From positions 124,001 to 188,000 of the forward strand of contig JAXLQJ010000002.1 of the NCBI GenBank assembly GCA_046331705.1: a stretch of DNA of 64,000 bases. The letters run 5' to 3'. Below, in pieces: positions 8,088-17,079 of this stretch. The DNA is from JADJOY01 sp046331705 [NCBI: bacterium] (GTDB taxonomy: Bacteria; JADJOY01). The first letter of the stretch is position 1. Each line of letters begins with the position of its first letter. Below the pieces are notes generated by a model. The model ran no database searches. It was not told the origin of the DNA and saw nothing but the letters and a program-made list of their open reading frames with translations. The position numbers were made by a program, and so were the translations under genes.

Positions 8088-9722
8088 ATGGGTGACCTCA
8101 TCCTTGCGATCGACCAGGGAACCACCGGCACGCGAGTCATTGCGTACGACCGACGAGCACGCCAGGTCGCGCAATCGTACCGCGAGTTCACCCAGTACTA
8201 TCCGCGCCCCGGCTGGGTCGAGCACGACGCCGACGAGATCTGGGAGAGCACGCTCACCACGCTTCGCGAGTGCCTCAAGCGCGCCGACGCGGATCTCTCG
8301 CGCGTGCACGCCATCGGCATCACCAATCAGCGCGAGACCGTGGTGCTCTGGGATCGCGCCACGTCGCGGCCCGTGCATCGCGCGATCGTGTGGCAATGCC
8401 GGCGCACCGCCGAGCTCTGCAACCAGCTGAAGGCCGAGGGACGCGAGCGCCTATTCCGTCGCAAGACGGGCCTCGTGCTCGATGCCTACTTCTCCGGAAC
8501 GAAGCTGCGCTGGATGCTCGAACAAAACCCCGTTCTGGAAGCGCGCGCCAAGGCTGGCGAGCTGGCTGCCGGCACCATCGACTCGTGGCTGATCTGGAAG
8601 CTGACCGACGGCGAGAGCCACGTCACCGATCCGACCAACGCCTCGCGCACGCTCCTCTACGACATCCACGAGCGCGACTGGAGCGATCCGCTCCTCGGCG
8701 TGCTGCGCGTGCCGCGCGCGGTGCTGCCCCAGGTGCGCCGGTCGAGCGGCGAGTTCGGGCGCGTCAGCGCCAAGCTCGGGCTGGGCGGCACGCCACCGAT
8801 CAGCGGCGTCGCCGGCGATCAGCAAGCGGCGCTCTACGGTCAGGGTGCGTGGTCGCCAGGCATGGGCAAGAACACGTATGGAACCGGATGCTTCCTGCTC
8901 ATGAACACGGGCACCGAGCTGGTGCACTCGAAGCGCGGCTTGCTGACCACGCTCGCGTGTGACGCCGACGGGCGCCCCGCCTATGCCCTCGAGGGGTCGG
9001 TCTTCATCGCCGGCGCGGCGCTGCAATGGTTACGCGACGAGCTCGGCCTGATCTCGAGCGCGGCCGAGTCGGAGGAACTGGCACGCGCGGTGGACGACAC
9101 CGCGGGCGTCTACATGGTTCCCGCATTCGTCGGGCTGGGGGCGCCGTACTGGGACATGGGCGCCCGCGGCGCGCTGGTGGGGCTCACGCGTGGCGCGAAC
9201 CGCAAGCACGTGGTCCGCGCCACCCTCGAGTCACTCGCCTATCAGACCAAGGACGTGTGCGATGCGATGATCGCCGACGCCGGGCTCGACCTGAGGGAGC
9301 TACGCGTCGACGGCGGCGCCTGCCGCAACGACTTCCTGATGCAGTTCCAGGCCGACGTGCTCGGTGTGGCCGTGGACCGCCCCACCGTGATCGAGACCAC
9401 GGCGCTCGGCGCCGCGTTCCTGGCGGGGCTCGGAAGTGGATTCTGGAAATCGCCGAGCGAGGTAGCCGGAGTGCGCGAGACCCATCGTCGCTTCGAGCCG
9501 GCGATGGCGCGAGCGCGCGCCGCCGAGCTCTACGAGGGGTGGAAGCAGGCGGTGGCGCGGGTGCGCAGCGCCACGCCAGCGGCTGCGCCGGCGAAACCCG
9601 CGCGGCGCGCTGGGCCGGCGAGTGCGGCCAAGCGGGCGAGCGCGCCCAAGCCGCGCGTCACACGGGCCGCTTCCAAGGCAGCCAAGCCGGCGCGCACCGC
9701 CAAGCGAGGCCGCAAACGCTGA
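8088..9722 (+). CDS. glpK: glycerol kinase with basic Ala/Lys-rich C-terminal tail
   Basis: 544 residues from the ATG at 8088, which is preceded by GAGGAG. It has the FGGY-kinase signatures: LAIDQGTTGTRVI at the N terminus, NQRETVVLWDR, GVAGDQQAALYGQ, KNTYGTGCFLLMNTG (a GlpK hallmark) and RVDGGACRNDFLMQFQAD. It phosphorylates glycerol to glycerol-3-phosphate in the cytoplasm. The kinase fold ends near residue 490. The last 50 or so residues are almost only Ala, Lys, Arg, Pro and Ser (for example AKPARRAGPASAAKRA), like a histone H1-type tail and not part of the family. No glpF or glpD lies next to it. The tail might bind nucleic acid or phospholipid; that is a guess. Confidence 0.95.
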   Translation: MGDLILAIDQGTTGTRVIAYDRRARQVAQSYREFTQYYPRPGWVEHDADEIWESTLTTLRECLKRADADLSRVHAIGITNQRETVVLWDRATSRPVHRAIVWQCRRTAELCNQLKAEGRERLFRRKTGLVLDAYFSGTKLRWMLEQNPVLEARAKAGELAAGTIDSWLIWKLTDGESHVTDPTNASRTLLYDIHERDWSDPLLGVLRVPRAVLPQVRRSSGEFGRVSAKLGLGGTPPISGVAGDQQAALYGQGAWSPGMGKNTYGTGCFLLMNTGTELVHSKRGLLTTLACDADGRPAYALEGSVFIAGAALQWLRDELGLISSAAESEELARAVDDTAGVYMVPAFVGLGAPYWDMGARGALVGLTRGANRKHVVRATLESLAYQTKDVCDAMIADAGLDLRELRVDGGACRNDFLMQFQADVLGVAVDRPTVIETTALGAAFLAGLGSGFWKSPSEVAGVRETHRRFEPAMARARAAELYEGWKQAVARVRSATPAAAPAKPARRAGPASAAKRASAPKPRVTRAASKAAKPARTAKRGRKR

Positions 9723-9776
9723 ACCGAACGAGCGACGTGGCTTCGGCGCGCGGCCGCCACGGCGCCGCGGCTGGAC

Positions 9777-12299
9777 TCAGAAGATCCCCTTGATCCAGTC
9801 CCAGGCGCTGTCGTCGCGCTCCTTGGGGCTCGTGGACCGGCTGCCGTTTGGCGGGGCCGCATCACGCGATCCGCGACCCGCACCCGCGGCGCTCTCGTCG
9901 TCGCCGCGAACCTTGTCGAGCAGCGTCGGATGCAGCGGACACGTACGGCTCGGCTGGGTGCCTTCGAGAAAGGGCAGGCGCTCCGTCCGCGGGCACGCTG
10001 CGGTCGCCAGCAAGCCCGTCTCCGGATCGATCTCCGCGAAGGAGATCCCGCGCGGCGCCTCCAACTCGTCCGCCGGCCACCACGACGTGTGCGTGACGTA
10101 ATCGACCCAGATGGGTAGCGCCGCCTTCGCCCCGACCATCCCGACCGGCTGGTTGTTGTCGCGGCCCACCCAGACGACGACCACGCGGCCCGGCAGGTAG
10201 CCCGCGAACCAGGCGTCGCGGAAGTCGTCGGTGGTGCCCGTCTTGCCGGCAGCGGGACGATCGAGCCCGAGCGTCCGCGCCGACGCTCCCGTCCCCGTCT
10301 GCAGCACCTCCTCGAGCGTCCAGGTGACGAGATACGCGATCTCGGGATCCATCACGCGCGTCGCCCGCGGCCGCGTGCGGGTCAGCACGCGGCCATTGGC
10401 GTCCACCACCGAGCGCACGGTGGTGGGAGAGGTGCGCAGGCCACCGGAGGCCAGCACGCCGTACGCGCGCGCGACGTCGAGCGGAGTCACCTCCGCCGCA
10501 CCCAGCGCCAGCGACGGCACGTTGGGCAGCTTGCCGCCGAAGCCGACCGCTTCGAGCTGCTTGCGCAAGGCGGCCGTCCCGACCTGCTGCCAGATCCGGA
10601 CCGCCGGCGTGTTGAGCGAGAGCGCCAGCGCCTCGTGAAGCGGCACGACGCCGCGATACTCGCCGTCGTAGTTGGTGGGGCGCCACGTCTGCCGATCGTA
10701 GCGGATCGTGATCTCGCGGTCCTCGACCTCGCTGGCGAGCGTGGGATGGAAGTCGCGCTGTCCCGCGAGCGCACACGCGTAGAGAAACGGCTTGAAGAGC
10801 GAGCCGGGCTGGCGGCGACTCTTGACCGCGCGGTTGTACGGCGCGCTCCGGTAATCGCGACCGCCGACCAGCGAGCGGATGGAGCCCGTGTCGGGGTCGA
10901 GCTCGATCAACGCCGCCTGCAGTCGCGCGGGGTCGCCCTCGGGATGGTGCTCGTCGCGACGCTTCTCGAGCGCCGCCAACCCCTCGGCTACCGCGCGCTC
11001 CGCCTCGTGCTGGAGGATCGGATCGAGCGTGCTCATCACGCGCAAGCCGCCCGCGTTGAGCGTGTTGGTGCTGTAGGTGGATTCGAGCTCGTCGCGCAGC
11101 AGATCGACGAAATAGGGGGCGCCCTCGGGGGGACCGGGAGCGTAGGACTGGCTGAGCGGCTCGCGCGCGGCGCGCTCCGCTTCCTCGGGGCTCAGCCGAT
11201 GGGTCTTCACCATGCGGTCGAGCACCACCGCGCGGCGCTCGCGCGCCGCGTCCGGGTGCCGGAAAGGATCGTAGCGGCCCGGCGACCGGATGAGCCCGCC
11301 CAACATCGCGCACTCGCCGAGGCTCAGGTCCTCGACGGGCTTGCCGAAGTAGTAGCGCGCGGCCTCGCCCACCCCGTAGACGCCCATGGCGCCGCGCTGC
11401 CCGAGGTAGATGGCGTTCAGGTACACGCCCAGGATCTCGTCCTTGTCGTAGAGCGCGTCCAGCACCAGCGCCATCGCCGCCTCGCGGACCTTGCGCGACA
11501 GCGTGCGTTCGGGAGTCAGGAACAGGTTCTTCACCAGCTGCTGCGTGATCGTGCTGCCGCCCTCTTGCACCGAACCGGAGCGCAGGTTGGCGACCAGCGC
11601 GCGCGCGATCCCGATCGGGTCGACGCCCGCGTGATCGAGGAAGCGAGTGTCCTCGGTGGCGACGATCGCGTTGACGAGCGCGCGCGGGACCTTGCCGACC
11701 TCCACCAGCTCGCGCTCCTCCCAAACCCGTTCGAACAAGCCGCTCACGACCTCCGGTTCGAGCACGTAGGGCGGCGTGGCCTTGCGATCGGGAGCGACGA
11801 CCTGCGTCACGCGTCCGTCGTCGAGCGTGAGCACGACGCGGTACGCGGGCAGCTTGCGATCGCCGTACGCGAGCGCACGCACCCCGATCTCGACCCGATC
11901 CGGCTGGACGTGGAACTGGCCCGAGCGAACGGGCGTGGTATCGACGCGCCGATACCCGGCGTTCACCAGCCGGTCGAGGATCTTGAAGCGCGTCACCTCG
12001 AGGCCGCGCGCGAGGACTGGCGGCTCGGCGTAGACGCGCGACGGCAGACGGAAGCGCTGTCCCTCGAATCGCGCGATGATGTCCTGCGAGATCGAGAATC
12101 CCCACACGAGCGCGAGCGCCGTCCCGTAGAGGACCACGTACGGCAGCACGCGCCGGATCAGACCGCGACGCTTGGAGCGCCGCCAGAGATCCGTCTGCTC
12201 CGTCGCCGGGCGCCGGCCGCGTCCGCGCCCTGCTTCCCGCGTCGTCTTCGCTCTACGCGATCGGGCCGCCACCAGCTCGCCTGGAACCGCCGCGCGCAC
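9777..12299 (-). CDS. mrcB: class A penicillin-binding protein 1b (bifunctional)
   Basis: 840 residues. A basic cytoplasmic tail is followed by one membrane anchor (RVLPYVVLYGTALALVWGF, about 50-68) and a UB2H-type domain (FRLPSRVYAEPP onward, about 80-170). The GT51 glycosyltransferase has EDTRFLDHAGVD and GGSTITQQLVKNLFL. The transpeptidase has RQPGSLFKPF (S-x-x-K), the SLN motif in ALSLNTPAV and KTGTTDDFRDAWF. It polymerises and crosslinks peptidoglycan in the periplasm. The start is a GTG at 12299, 18 nt after the cpoB stop, so it is the last gene of the tol-pal operon. In E. coli CpoB physically links PBP1b to the Tol machine, which makes this adjacency meaningful. Confidence 0.95.
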   Translation of the reverse strand: MRAAVPGELVAARSRRAKTTREAGRGRGRRPATEQTDLWRRSKRRGLIRRVLPYVVLYGTALALVWGFSISQDIIARFEGQRFRLPSRVYAEPPVLARGLEVTRFKILDRLVNAGYRRVDTTPVRSGQFHVQPDRVEIGVRALAYGDRKLPAYRVVLTLDDGRVTQVVAPDRKATPPYVLEPEVVSGLFERVWEERELVEVGKVPRALVNAIVATEDTRFLDHAGVDPIGIARALVANLRSGSVQEGGSTITQQLVKNLFLTPERTLSRKVREAAMALVLDALYDKDEILGVYLNAIYLGQRGAMGVYGVGEAARYYFGKPVEDLSLGECAMLGGLIRSPGRYDPFRHPDAARERRAVVLDRMVKTHRLSPEEAERAAREPLSQSYAPGPPEGAPYFVDLLRDELESTYSTNTLNAGGLRVMSTLDPILQHEAERAVAEGLAALEKRRDEHHPEGDPARLQAALIELDPDTGSIRSLVGGRDYRSAPYNRAVKSRRQPGSLFKPFLYACALAGQRDFHPTLASEVEDREITIRYDRQTWRPTNYDGEYRGVVPLHEALALSLNTPAVRIWQQVGTAALRKQLEAVGFGGKLPNVPSLALGAAEVTPLDVARAYGVLASGGLRTSPTTVRSVVDANGRVLTRTRPRATRVMDPEIAYLVTWTLEEVLQTGTGASARTLGLDRPAAGKTGTTDDFRDAWFAGYLPGRVVVVWVGRDNNQPVGMVGAKAALPIWVDYVTHTSWWPADELEAPRGISFAEIDPETGLLATAACPRTERLPFLEGTQPSRTCPLHPTLLDKVRGDDESAAGAGRGSRDAAPPNGSRSTSPKERDDSAWDWIKGIF

Positions 12300-12317
12300 C
12301 CGCGGACGGGTGTGCGC

Positions 12318-13262
12318 TCAGCGCGAGCCGCGGGGGCTGGCCGAGCCGCCCAGCTCCTTGAGCTTCTCGCGCGCCATGCGGGCCTCTTCCGTCGACGGAT
12401 AGGAATCGACGAGCTTGAGCAGCACCACCCGCGCATCACCGGTGTAGTTGAGGCTCGCGAAGCAAAGACCCTGCTTGAGCAGCGCCGCCGGAACCTTGTC
12501 GCTCCGGGGATAGTTCTTGATGAGCTTGTCGTAGGCGGGCAAGGCCCACTCGAACTGACGCTCGTTGTAGAACGTCTCGCCGACGTAGAACTGCGCGTCA
12601 TCCGCCAGATCTTCGTCCGGGCGGCCGGCCAAGTAGGCGAGAAACGCGTTCCGCGCATCCTTGTAGCGACCCGCTTGGAGCGCGCTGTAGCCGGTCTGGA
12701 ACTGCTGGGATGGCGGAAGCGCCGCTGGCGACACCGGCGCCGCGGGTGCGGTCGCGGCTGGCGCAGGGACCGCGGGCGCCACGGGTGTGGGCGCCGTCGC
12801 GGTGGGGGACGGCGGCATCGGGGTCACCCCGACCGGCGCCAACGTGCCCGCATCGGGTGGCTTCACACCGAGGCGCGTCTCGAGCTCGATGACGCGGTTA
12901 CGCACCTCGAGAAGCTGCGCCATGACCTGCTCGTTGAACGCGTCGCTGAGCTGGTCGTCGAGGCGCCCCTTCGGCGTCCGACGCTCGTCCACTTGGCCGC
13001 GCAACGCGCGCAGGTCCGAGTTGAGGCGCTCGGAGTCCGCGGAGAGATCGGCGTTGCGAGTGCGGATCTCCTGGAGCTCCTTCGACTGGGCCGCGCGCTC
13101 GGCCTCCAGCCGATCGACGCGCATCAGCAGCGAGGTGTACTCGGCCTTGCTCACGCAGCCCGCGAGCGCTCCGACCAGCAGGAACGTCCCACACACGCGG
13201 GGCGCGCGCGCCCCACGGGCAATCGCGCGAATCGACGTGTCGAACCGTATGCGCTCGTTCAT
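12318..13262 (-). CDS. cpoB: CpoB/YbgF-like cell division coordinator lipoprotein
   Basis: 314 residues. A lipoprotein-type signal ends in LLVGALAGC, with the lipidation Cys at about 36. This is unusual, because E. coli CpoB is a soluble periplasmic protein. A coiled coil follows (MRVDRLEAERAAQSKELQEI). After a Pro/Ala-rich linker come TPR repeats (FQTGYSALQAGRYKDARNAF, then AQFYVGETFYNERQFEWALP and GLCFASLNYTGDARVVLLKL). Position between pal and the PBP1b gene supports a role in linking outer-membrane constriction to septal wall synthesis. Confidence 0.92.
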   Translation of the reverse strand: MNERIRFDTSIRAIARGARAPRVCGTFLLVGALAGCVSKAEYTSLLMRVDRLEAERAAQSKELQEIRTRNADLSADSERLNSDLRALRGQVDERRTPKGRLDDQLSDAFNEQVMAQLLEVRNRVIELETRLGVKPPDAGTLAPVGVTPMPPSPTATAPTPVAPAVPAPAATAPAAPVSPAALPPSQQFQTGYSALQAGRYKDARNAFLAYLAGRPDEDLADDAQFYVGETFYNERQFEWALPAYDKLIKNYPRSDKVPAALLKQGLCFASLNYTGDARVVLLKLVDSYPSTEEARMAREKLKELGGSASPRGSR

Positions 13263-13339
13263 GACGCGGCGAGGATAGATGCTGTGGATGGTCCTGTCAG
13301 CCCACGGCCATCACCGAGGACGCCGTGAGCTGCGCGCGC

Positions 13340-13888
13340 TCACTGACCCAGCACGCGGAACTGCGCCCGTCGATTCTTCGAGAACGCCGCCTCGTCGTGC
13401 CCCACCACCGCCGGCAGCTCTTCGCCGTAGCTGATCGTCTCGATCCGCGACGCGGAGATGCCGAGCTGCACCAGGTAGTTCTTCACCGCGCCCGCGCGCT
13501 TCTGGCCGAGCGCCATGTTGTACTCGTTGGTGCCGCGCTCGTCGGTGTGGCCCTCGATCTCCACGCGCAGCGACGGCGTGCTGCGCAACGTCTGGTAGTC
13601 CTCCTGCAACGTGGCGCGCGCATCCGCGGAAAGAGTCGACGAGTCGTAGTCGAAATAGATCCGCGCGAGCCCCGGCGGATCGATCGTGCCGCGACCGGCG
13701 CCCTCGGTGTCGAACGGTGTCGAGGAGACCATCGGCGACGCCTTGTACGGCGTGGTGGGCGTGGTCGACGAGATGGGCGGCGACATGTCGGGGGGCTGAG
13801 CCGGCTGCTCCTTGGAGCACCCACCCGCCACCGCCAGCACCAGCGAACCAACGCAGCACAGACGCTTCACTTCGTCCCGCAAGCTCAT
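13340..13888 (-). CDS. pal: peptidoglycan-associated lipoprotein Pal
   Basis: 182 residues from the ATG at 13888, preceded by GAGGAG. The signal ends in LVLAVAGGC, giving a lipidated Cys. The OmpA-like domain has IYFDYDSSTLSADAR near its start and the peptidoglycan-binding core GHTDERGTNEYNMALGQKRA, with the expected Asp and Arg for meso-DAP contact. It anchors the outer membrane to peptidoglycan and binds TolB. It is separated from tolB by 279 nt that hold no gene I can recognise and may contain a second promoter. Confidence 0.96.
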   Translation of the reverse strand: MSLRDEVKRLCCVGSLVLAVAGGCSKEQPAQPPDMSPPISSTTPTTPYKASPMVSSTPFDTEGAGRGTIDPPGLARIYFDYDSSTLSADARATLQEDYQTLRSTPSLRVEIEGHTDERGTNEYNMALGQKRAGAVKNYLVQLGISASRIETISYGEELPAVVGHDEAAFSKNRRAQFRVLGQ

Positions 13889-14167
13889 TCCGACATCTCC
13901 TCGACGACCGTCGTGGGCCGTCACCAGCGCCGCGCGATGCTTTCCACCTCGGAAGCCAGCGCGGTCACCCTTTTCATCGTGCGGATCTTCGTTGCCACCG
14001 AGAGCCGAGCCGCTTGCCGCCGTCCGTGCGCGGTGCTCGTCGAGCTCGATGCATGGGTTACCGGAGAAGCCGCGACCACGTCAATGCAACCAAGCGCCTC
14101 CTGACCATTCCTTGACCGAAAAACCAACACGCGTGCAGTGAGCCTCGCGTCGCGAGCACCGAGCGCC
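13889..14167. other. tolB-pal intergenic region
   Basis: 279 nt on the minus strand between tolB and pal. It contains a TTTTT run shortly after tolB and a TTGACG hexamer further on, so an internal terminator or a separate pal promoter is possible. Neither is strong enough to annotate on its own. No gene seen. Confidence 0.4.
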
Positions 14168-15523
14168 TCACGGCGCGTGCTGCATCGGTCCCCAATCGGG
14201 CTGCAGGTCCATGGCGCGGCCATCGGTGAGCCTCACGGGTTTCCCACCGAGAGCCGACACCAAGAACAGGCTCGACGAGCCGCCACCACCCGAGCTGTAA
14301 ACGAGCGTGCGGCCGTCCGGCGACCAGCTTGGATGCTCGTCGGATCCTGGCCCGTCGCTGACCCTGCGGACTCCGGAGCCGTCGGCATTCATCACGTAGA
14401 TCCGCCACGGGCCCGGGTTCGCCTCGAACGCGATCATCTGACCGTCCGGCGAGAACCTCGGCGAACCGTGGTCCATCCCCATCGTCGAGATCTTGCGCTG
14501 GCCGGATCCGTCCGAGTTCATCAAGTAGAGCTGGGGACGCCCCGCGCGATCGGAGACGAAGACGATCTGGCTACCGTCGGGCGACCACGATGGCGAAACG
14601 TCGAGCGCGTCGCCCGAGGTGAGCTTGGTGAACCCGGACCCATCCACACCGATGATGCAAATGTTTCCGTCCTTGCTGAACGCGACGCGACGGCCGTCGG
14701 GCGAGAAGGCACCGCCCGTGTTCAGCCCTCCGCTCGCGATCAGGCTCGGGCGCCCCGTGGCCGCGTCTTGGATCCAGAGGTCCGGCTTGTAGCTTCGATA
14801 CGACGTGTAAAGAATCGAGCTTCCGCTCGGCGACCAATCCGGCATCATCGCGATCTTGTCGTCGAACGTGAGGCGCGTGAGGTTGCTGCCGTCGGTGTCG
14901 ATGACGAAGATGTCCTTGCGACCTGCGTGGCCGCGCGTCGATGAAAAGACGATGCGCGTTCCGAACGCGCCCATCTTGCCCGTGGTCGCCTCCAGCACAC
15001 GGTTCGCGAAATCGTGGACCGCCGCTGCCAGCTGGCTGGGCGGCACTTGGTATTTCCTACCGAGGATCTGCCGCGCGTCGGGCACCTTGTGGAGCCTGAG
15101 CTCGAGCGCGTAGGCGCCGCCGCTCTGCTCGGCGGTCGCCTTGATGAGGAAATCCGCGCCGAGCGTCCGCCAAGGCGCGAAGTCGATCTCGCCGTCGACG
15201 ACCGGTGCCGCCTGCGCGTCCTCCGCGTACGAGCCTTCGGGTATCCAGTGAAAGAACCCGGAAAGCTCGAGATCGCGAACCAGGAGGTCGTGCATCTTCT
15301 TGAGCTGCGGGTCGCCGGGCGAAAGCCCAGGCCCGACCTTCCATGCCGCGTGCGCAAAATGCCACGCAGCGCCGCCCTCGACGGAGACTCGCCACGGTGT
15401 CACCGCTGCATCGTCGTTCGTCGCTTGGCCAAACGCCGCGCCGGCACGGAGCGTCGCCAAGACGGCGAGCAGACCCACGACGATGCCACGCGCTCTCGCG
15501 ACTCGAGGCCCAGGTCGTTTCAT
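14168..15523 (-). CDS. tolB: Tol-Pal system translocation protein TolB
   Basis: 451 residues with an N-terminal signal peptide (GIVVGLLAVLATLRAGAAFG). The first domain is the alpha/beta TolB N-domain. A six-bladed beta-propeller follows, with repeated 'F-S-P-D-G' or 'W-S-P-D-G' turns (MMPDWSPSGSSILYTSY, GGAFSPDGRRVAFS, DVSPSWSPDGSQIVF, GSPRFSPDGQMIAFEA, EHPSWSPDGRTLVYSS). Periplasmic partner of Pal and TolA. Its ATG overlaps the tolA stop by 4 nt (ATGA). Confidence 0.97.
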   Translation of the reverse strand: MKRPGPRVARARGIVVGLLAVLATLRAGAAFGQATNDDAAVTPWRVSVEGGAAWHFAHAAWKVGPGLSPGDPQLKKMHDLLVRDLELSGFFHWIPEGSYAEDAQAAPVVDGEIDFAPWRTLGADFLIKATAEQSGGAYALELRLHKVPDARQILGRKYQVPPSQLAAAVHDFANRVLEATTGKMGAFGTRIVFSSTRGHAGRKDIFVIDTDGSNLTRLTFDDKIAMMPDWSPSGSSILYTSYRSYKPDLWIQDAATGRPSLIASGGLNTGGAFSPDGRRVAFSKDGNICIIGVDGSGFTKLTSGDALDVSPSWSPDGSQIVFVSDRAGRPQLYLMNSDGSGQRKISTMGMDHGSPRFSPDGQMIAFEANPGPWRIYVMNADGSGVRRVSDGPGSDEHPSWSPDGRTLVYSSGGGGSSSLFLVSALGGKPVRLTDGRAMDLQPDWGPMQHAP

Positions 15524-16533
15524 CCTGCAGATCCCCCTTCAGCGACGAACTCGATGGCGCCCGCGAACGACGACCGTTGCCAGCAAGCGGGCAGCGGCTC
15601 GAACGGTGCCGCCTTCTTGAGGCCCGCGATCACCGACTCGTCGAACAATCGATCTCCGCTCGACGTACCCACCGATTGGCTCACGAGCGATCCATCCTTC
15701 GCGATCTCGAGCTTGATGAGCGCGGTGAGACCGCGGCGCTGATCGGGATAGTTGACGCTGGCGCGGAGCTTCTTGATCACCTCGCTGCCGTATTGGGCCA
15801 ACGCCGCCTGGCATGCATCCGCCGGCACCTTGCCGGTGCCCCCCTCGACGCCCCACGTGACGCCGGTCTCCACGCCGGCTTTCGCCGCGCGCTCCGCCAT
15901 TTCCTGGATGCGCTTTTCCATCGACGCAACGTCCGATTCGCTGGGGCGTGTCGTCGTCACGTCGGCGGGCTTGCTCGGTTTGGCGGCGGAGCTCGTCTTG
16001 GCCGGCGACTCCTTCGCCGAGTCGGGCTTCTTCGACTTGTCCGCGTCCACCAGCTTCTCGGGCTTCTCCGGCTTCTTGGGCTCGGGCGGCTTCGTCTCTT
16101 TCGGCTTCTCGGCCTTGGCGTCGCGGAGTGGCTTTTCGGGCGCCTTTGGCTTCTCGGGCTCTTTGGGCTTCTCCGGCGGCTTGACCGGTTTCTCCTCGCG
16201 AATGGGGATGGCGTTCGGCGGCGGCTCGGGTGGCTTGACGGGCTTGGGTGGATCGGGGGGCGGTGTCTCCGCGGTTTTCGGCTCGGGCGGCCGTGGCGCA
16301 ACGGGCGCAGAAGGCGCAGACGGCTTGCTGCCGCCGCCCTCGATCGCCGCCAGCTCCTCCGGCGAGACGAGGCTCGCGCCGATGACCGGCGGGGGCGAGA
16401 AGAAGGACGCCTCGTTACTGCGAGTGATCGCCAGCGCTGCGATGGCGGCCGCGTGCAGCACGAGCGAGATCGCGAACGCCAGGCGAAGCCCGCGCGGGAC
16501 TCGATCCTTGAGCGCGCTCGTCCGCGGGATCAC
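15520..16533 (-). CDS. tolA: TolA/TonB-type energy-transducing protein
   Basis: 337 residues. A single N-terminal membrane helix (LAFAISLVLHAAAIAALA, about 18-35) carries the SxxxH-type motif. A long Pro/Lys/Glu-rich stretch follows, with KPEKP and PEKPKEPEKP type repeats that span the periplasm, and a C-terminal TonB/TolA domain from about 235 (YGSEVIKKLRASVNYPDQRR, then KLEIAKDGSLVSQSVGTSSG). The Pro-rich middle is more TonB-like than the Ala-rich helix of E. coli TolA, but the gene order fixes it as TolA. Start overlaps tolR by ATGA. Confidence 0.93.
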   Translation of the reverse strand: MIPRTSALKDRVPRGLRLAFAISLVLHAAAIAALAITRSNEASFFSPPPVIGASLVSPEELAAIEGGGSKPSAPSAPVAPRPPEPKTAETPPPDPPKPVKPPEPPPNAIPIREEKPVKPPEKPKEPEKPKAPEKPLRDAKAEKPKETKPPEPKKPEKPEKLVDADKSKKPDSAKESPAKTSSAAKPSKPADVTTTRPSESDVASMEKRIQEMAERAAKAGVETGVTWGVEGGTGKVPADACQAALAQYGSEVIKKLRASVNYPDQRRGLTALIKLEIAKDGSLVSQSVGTSSGDRLFDESVIAGLKKAAPFEPLPACWQRSSFAGAIEFVAEGGSAG

Positions 16534-17009
16534 TTCCGCTTCTCGCTCTTCCCCGTCGTCGCTGCCGCCGAGGCGGTCGTGGGCATGGTGACGAGCCCGA
16601 CACCCGTCACGCCGGCGTCCTTGAGCGCCGACATCAGCGCGACCACCTTGCCGTAGTCGACTTTCTCGTCGCCCCGCAGAAAAACGTCCTTCTTGGGGTC
16701 GTTCTGACGAGCGGTCTGGACGAACTGCACCAGGCCATCCAGGTCTTGCGGCTTGCTGTCACGCAGCAGGAAATACGTGCCCTTGGGATCGATCGTGATC
16801 ACGATCGGATCGCGCGTGTCCGTCGTCATCGGTTCCGCGGGCTTGGTCTGCGGCAGGTCGACCTTCACTCCTTGATTGATGTCCAGCATCGGCGCCGAGA
16901 CCATGAAGATGATGAGCAAGACCAGCATCACGTCGACCAACGGCGTCACGTTGATCTCGGCCATCTGCGCGCGGCCTCGCGCAGGGCTACGACTGAGCTG
17001 GATCGACAT
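16530..17009 (-). CDS. tolR: TolR/ExbD-type proton channel subunit
   Basis: 159 residues. The short N-terminal cytoplasmic segment is followed by MAEINVTPLVDVMLVLLIIF, in which the Asp is the proton-carrying residue of TolR/ExbD. The periplasmic domain has the usual VFLRGDEKVDYGKVVALMSA segment. It works with TolQ to drive TolA from the proton motive force. It overlaps tolA by 4 nt and is 70 nt behind tolQ. Confidence 0.96.
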   Translation of the reverse strand: MSIQLSRSPARGRAQMAEINVTPLVDVMLVLLIIFMVSAPMLDINQGVKVDLPQTKPAEPMTTDTRDPIVITIDPKGTYFLLRDSKPQDLDGLVQFVQTARQNDPKKDVFLRGDEKVDYGKVVALMSALKDAGVTGVGLVTMPTTASAAATTGKSEKRK

Positions 17010-17079
17010 GGTCGGTCACGCGTGACGGGCGCGCGGCGAGCGCTCGTTCGCTAGGAAGCGGGGATCCGGCGCAGAAGGT

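Noticed and set aside
9723-9776. Terminator between glpK and mrcB
   Set aside because: A 6-bp GC stem with no T-run; at this GC content that is expected by chance.
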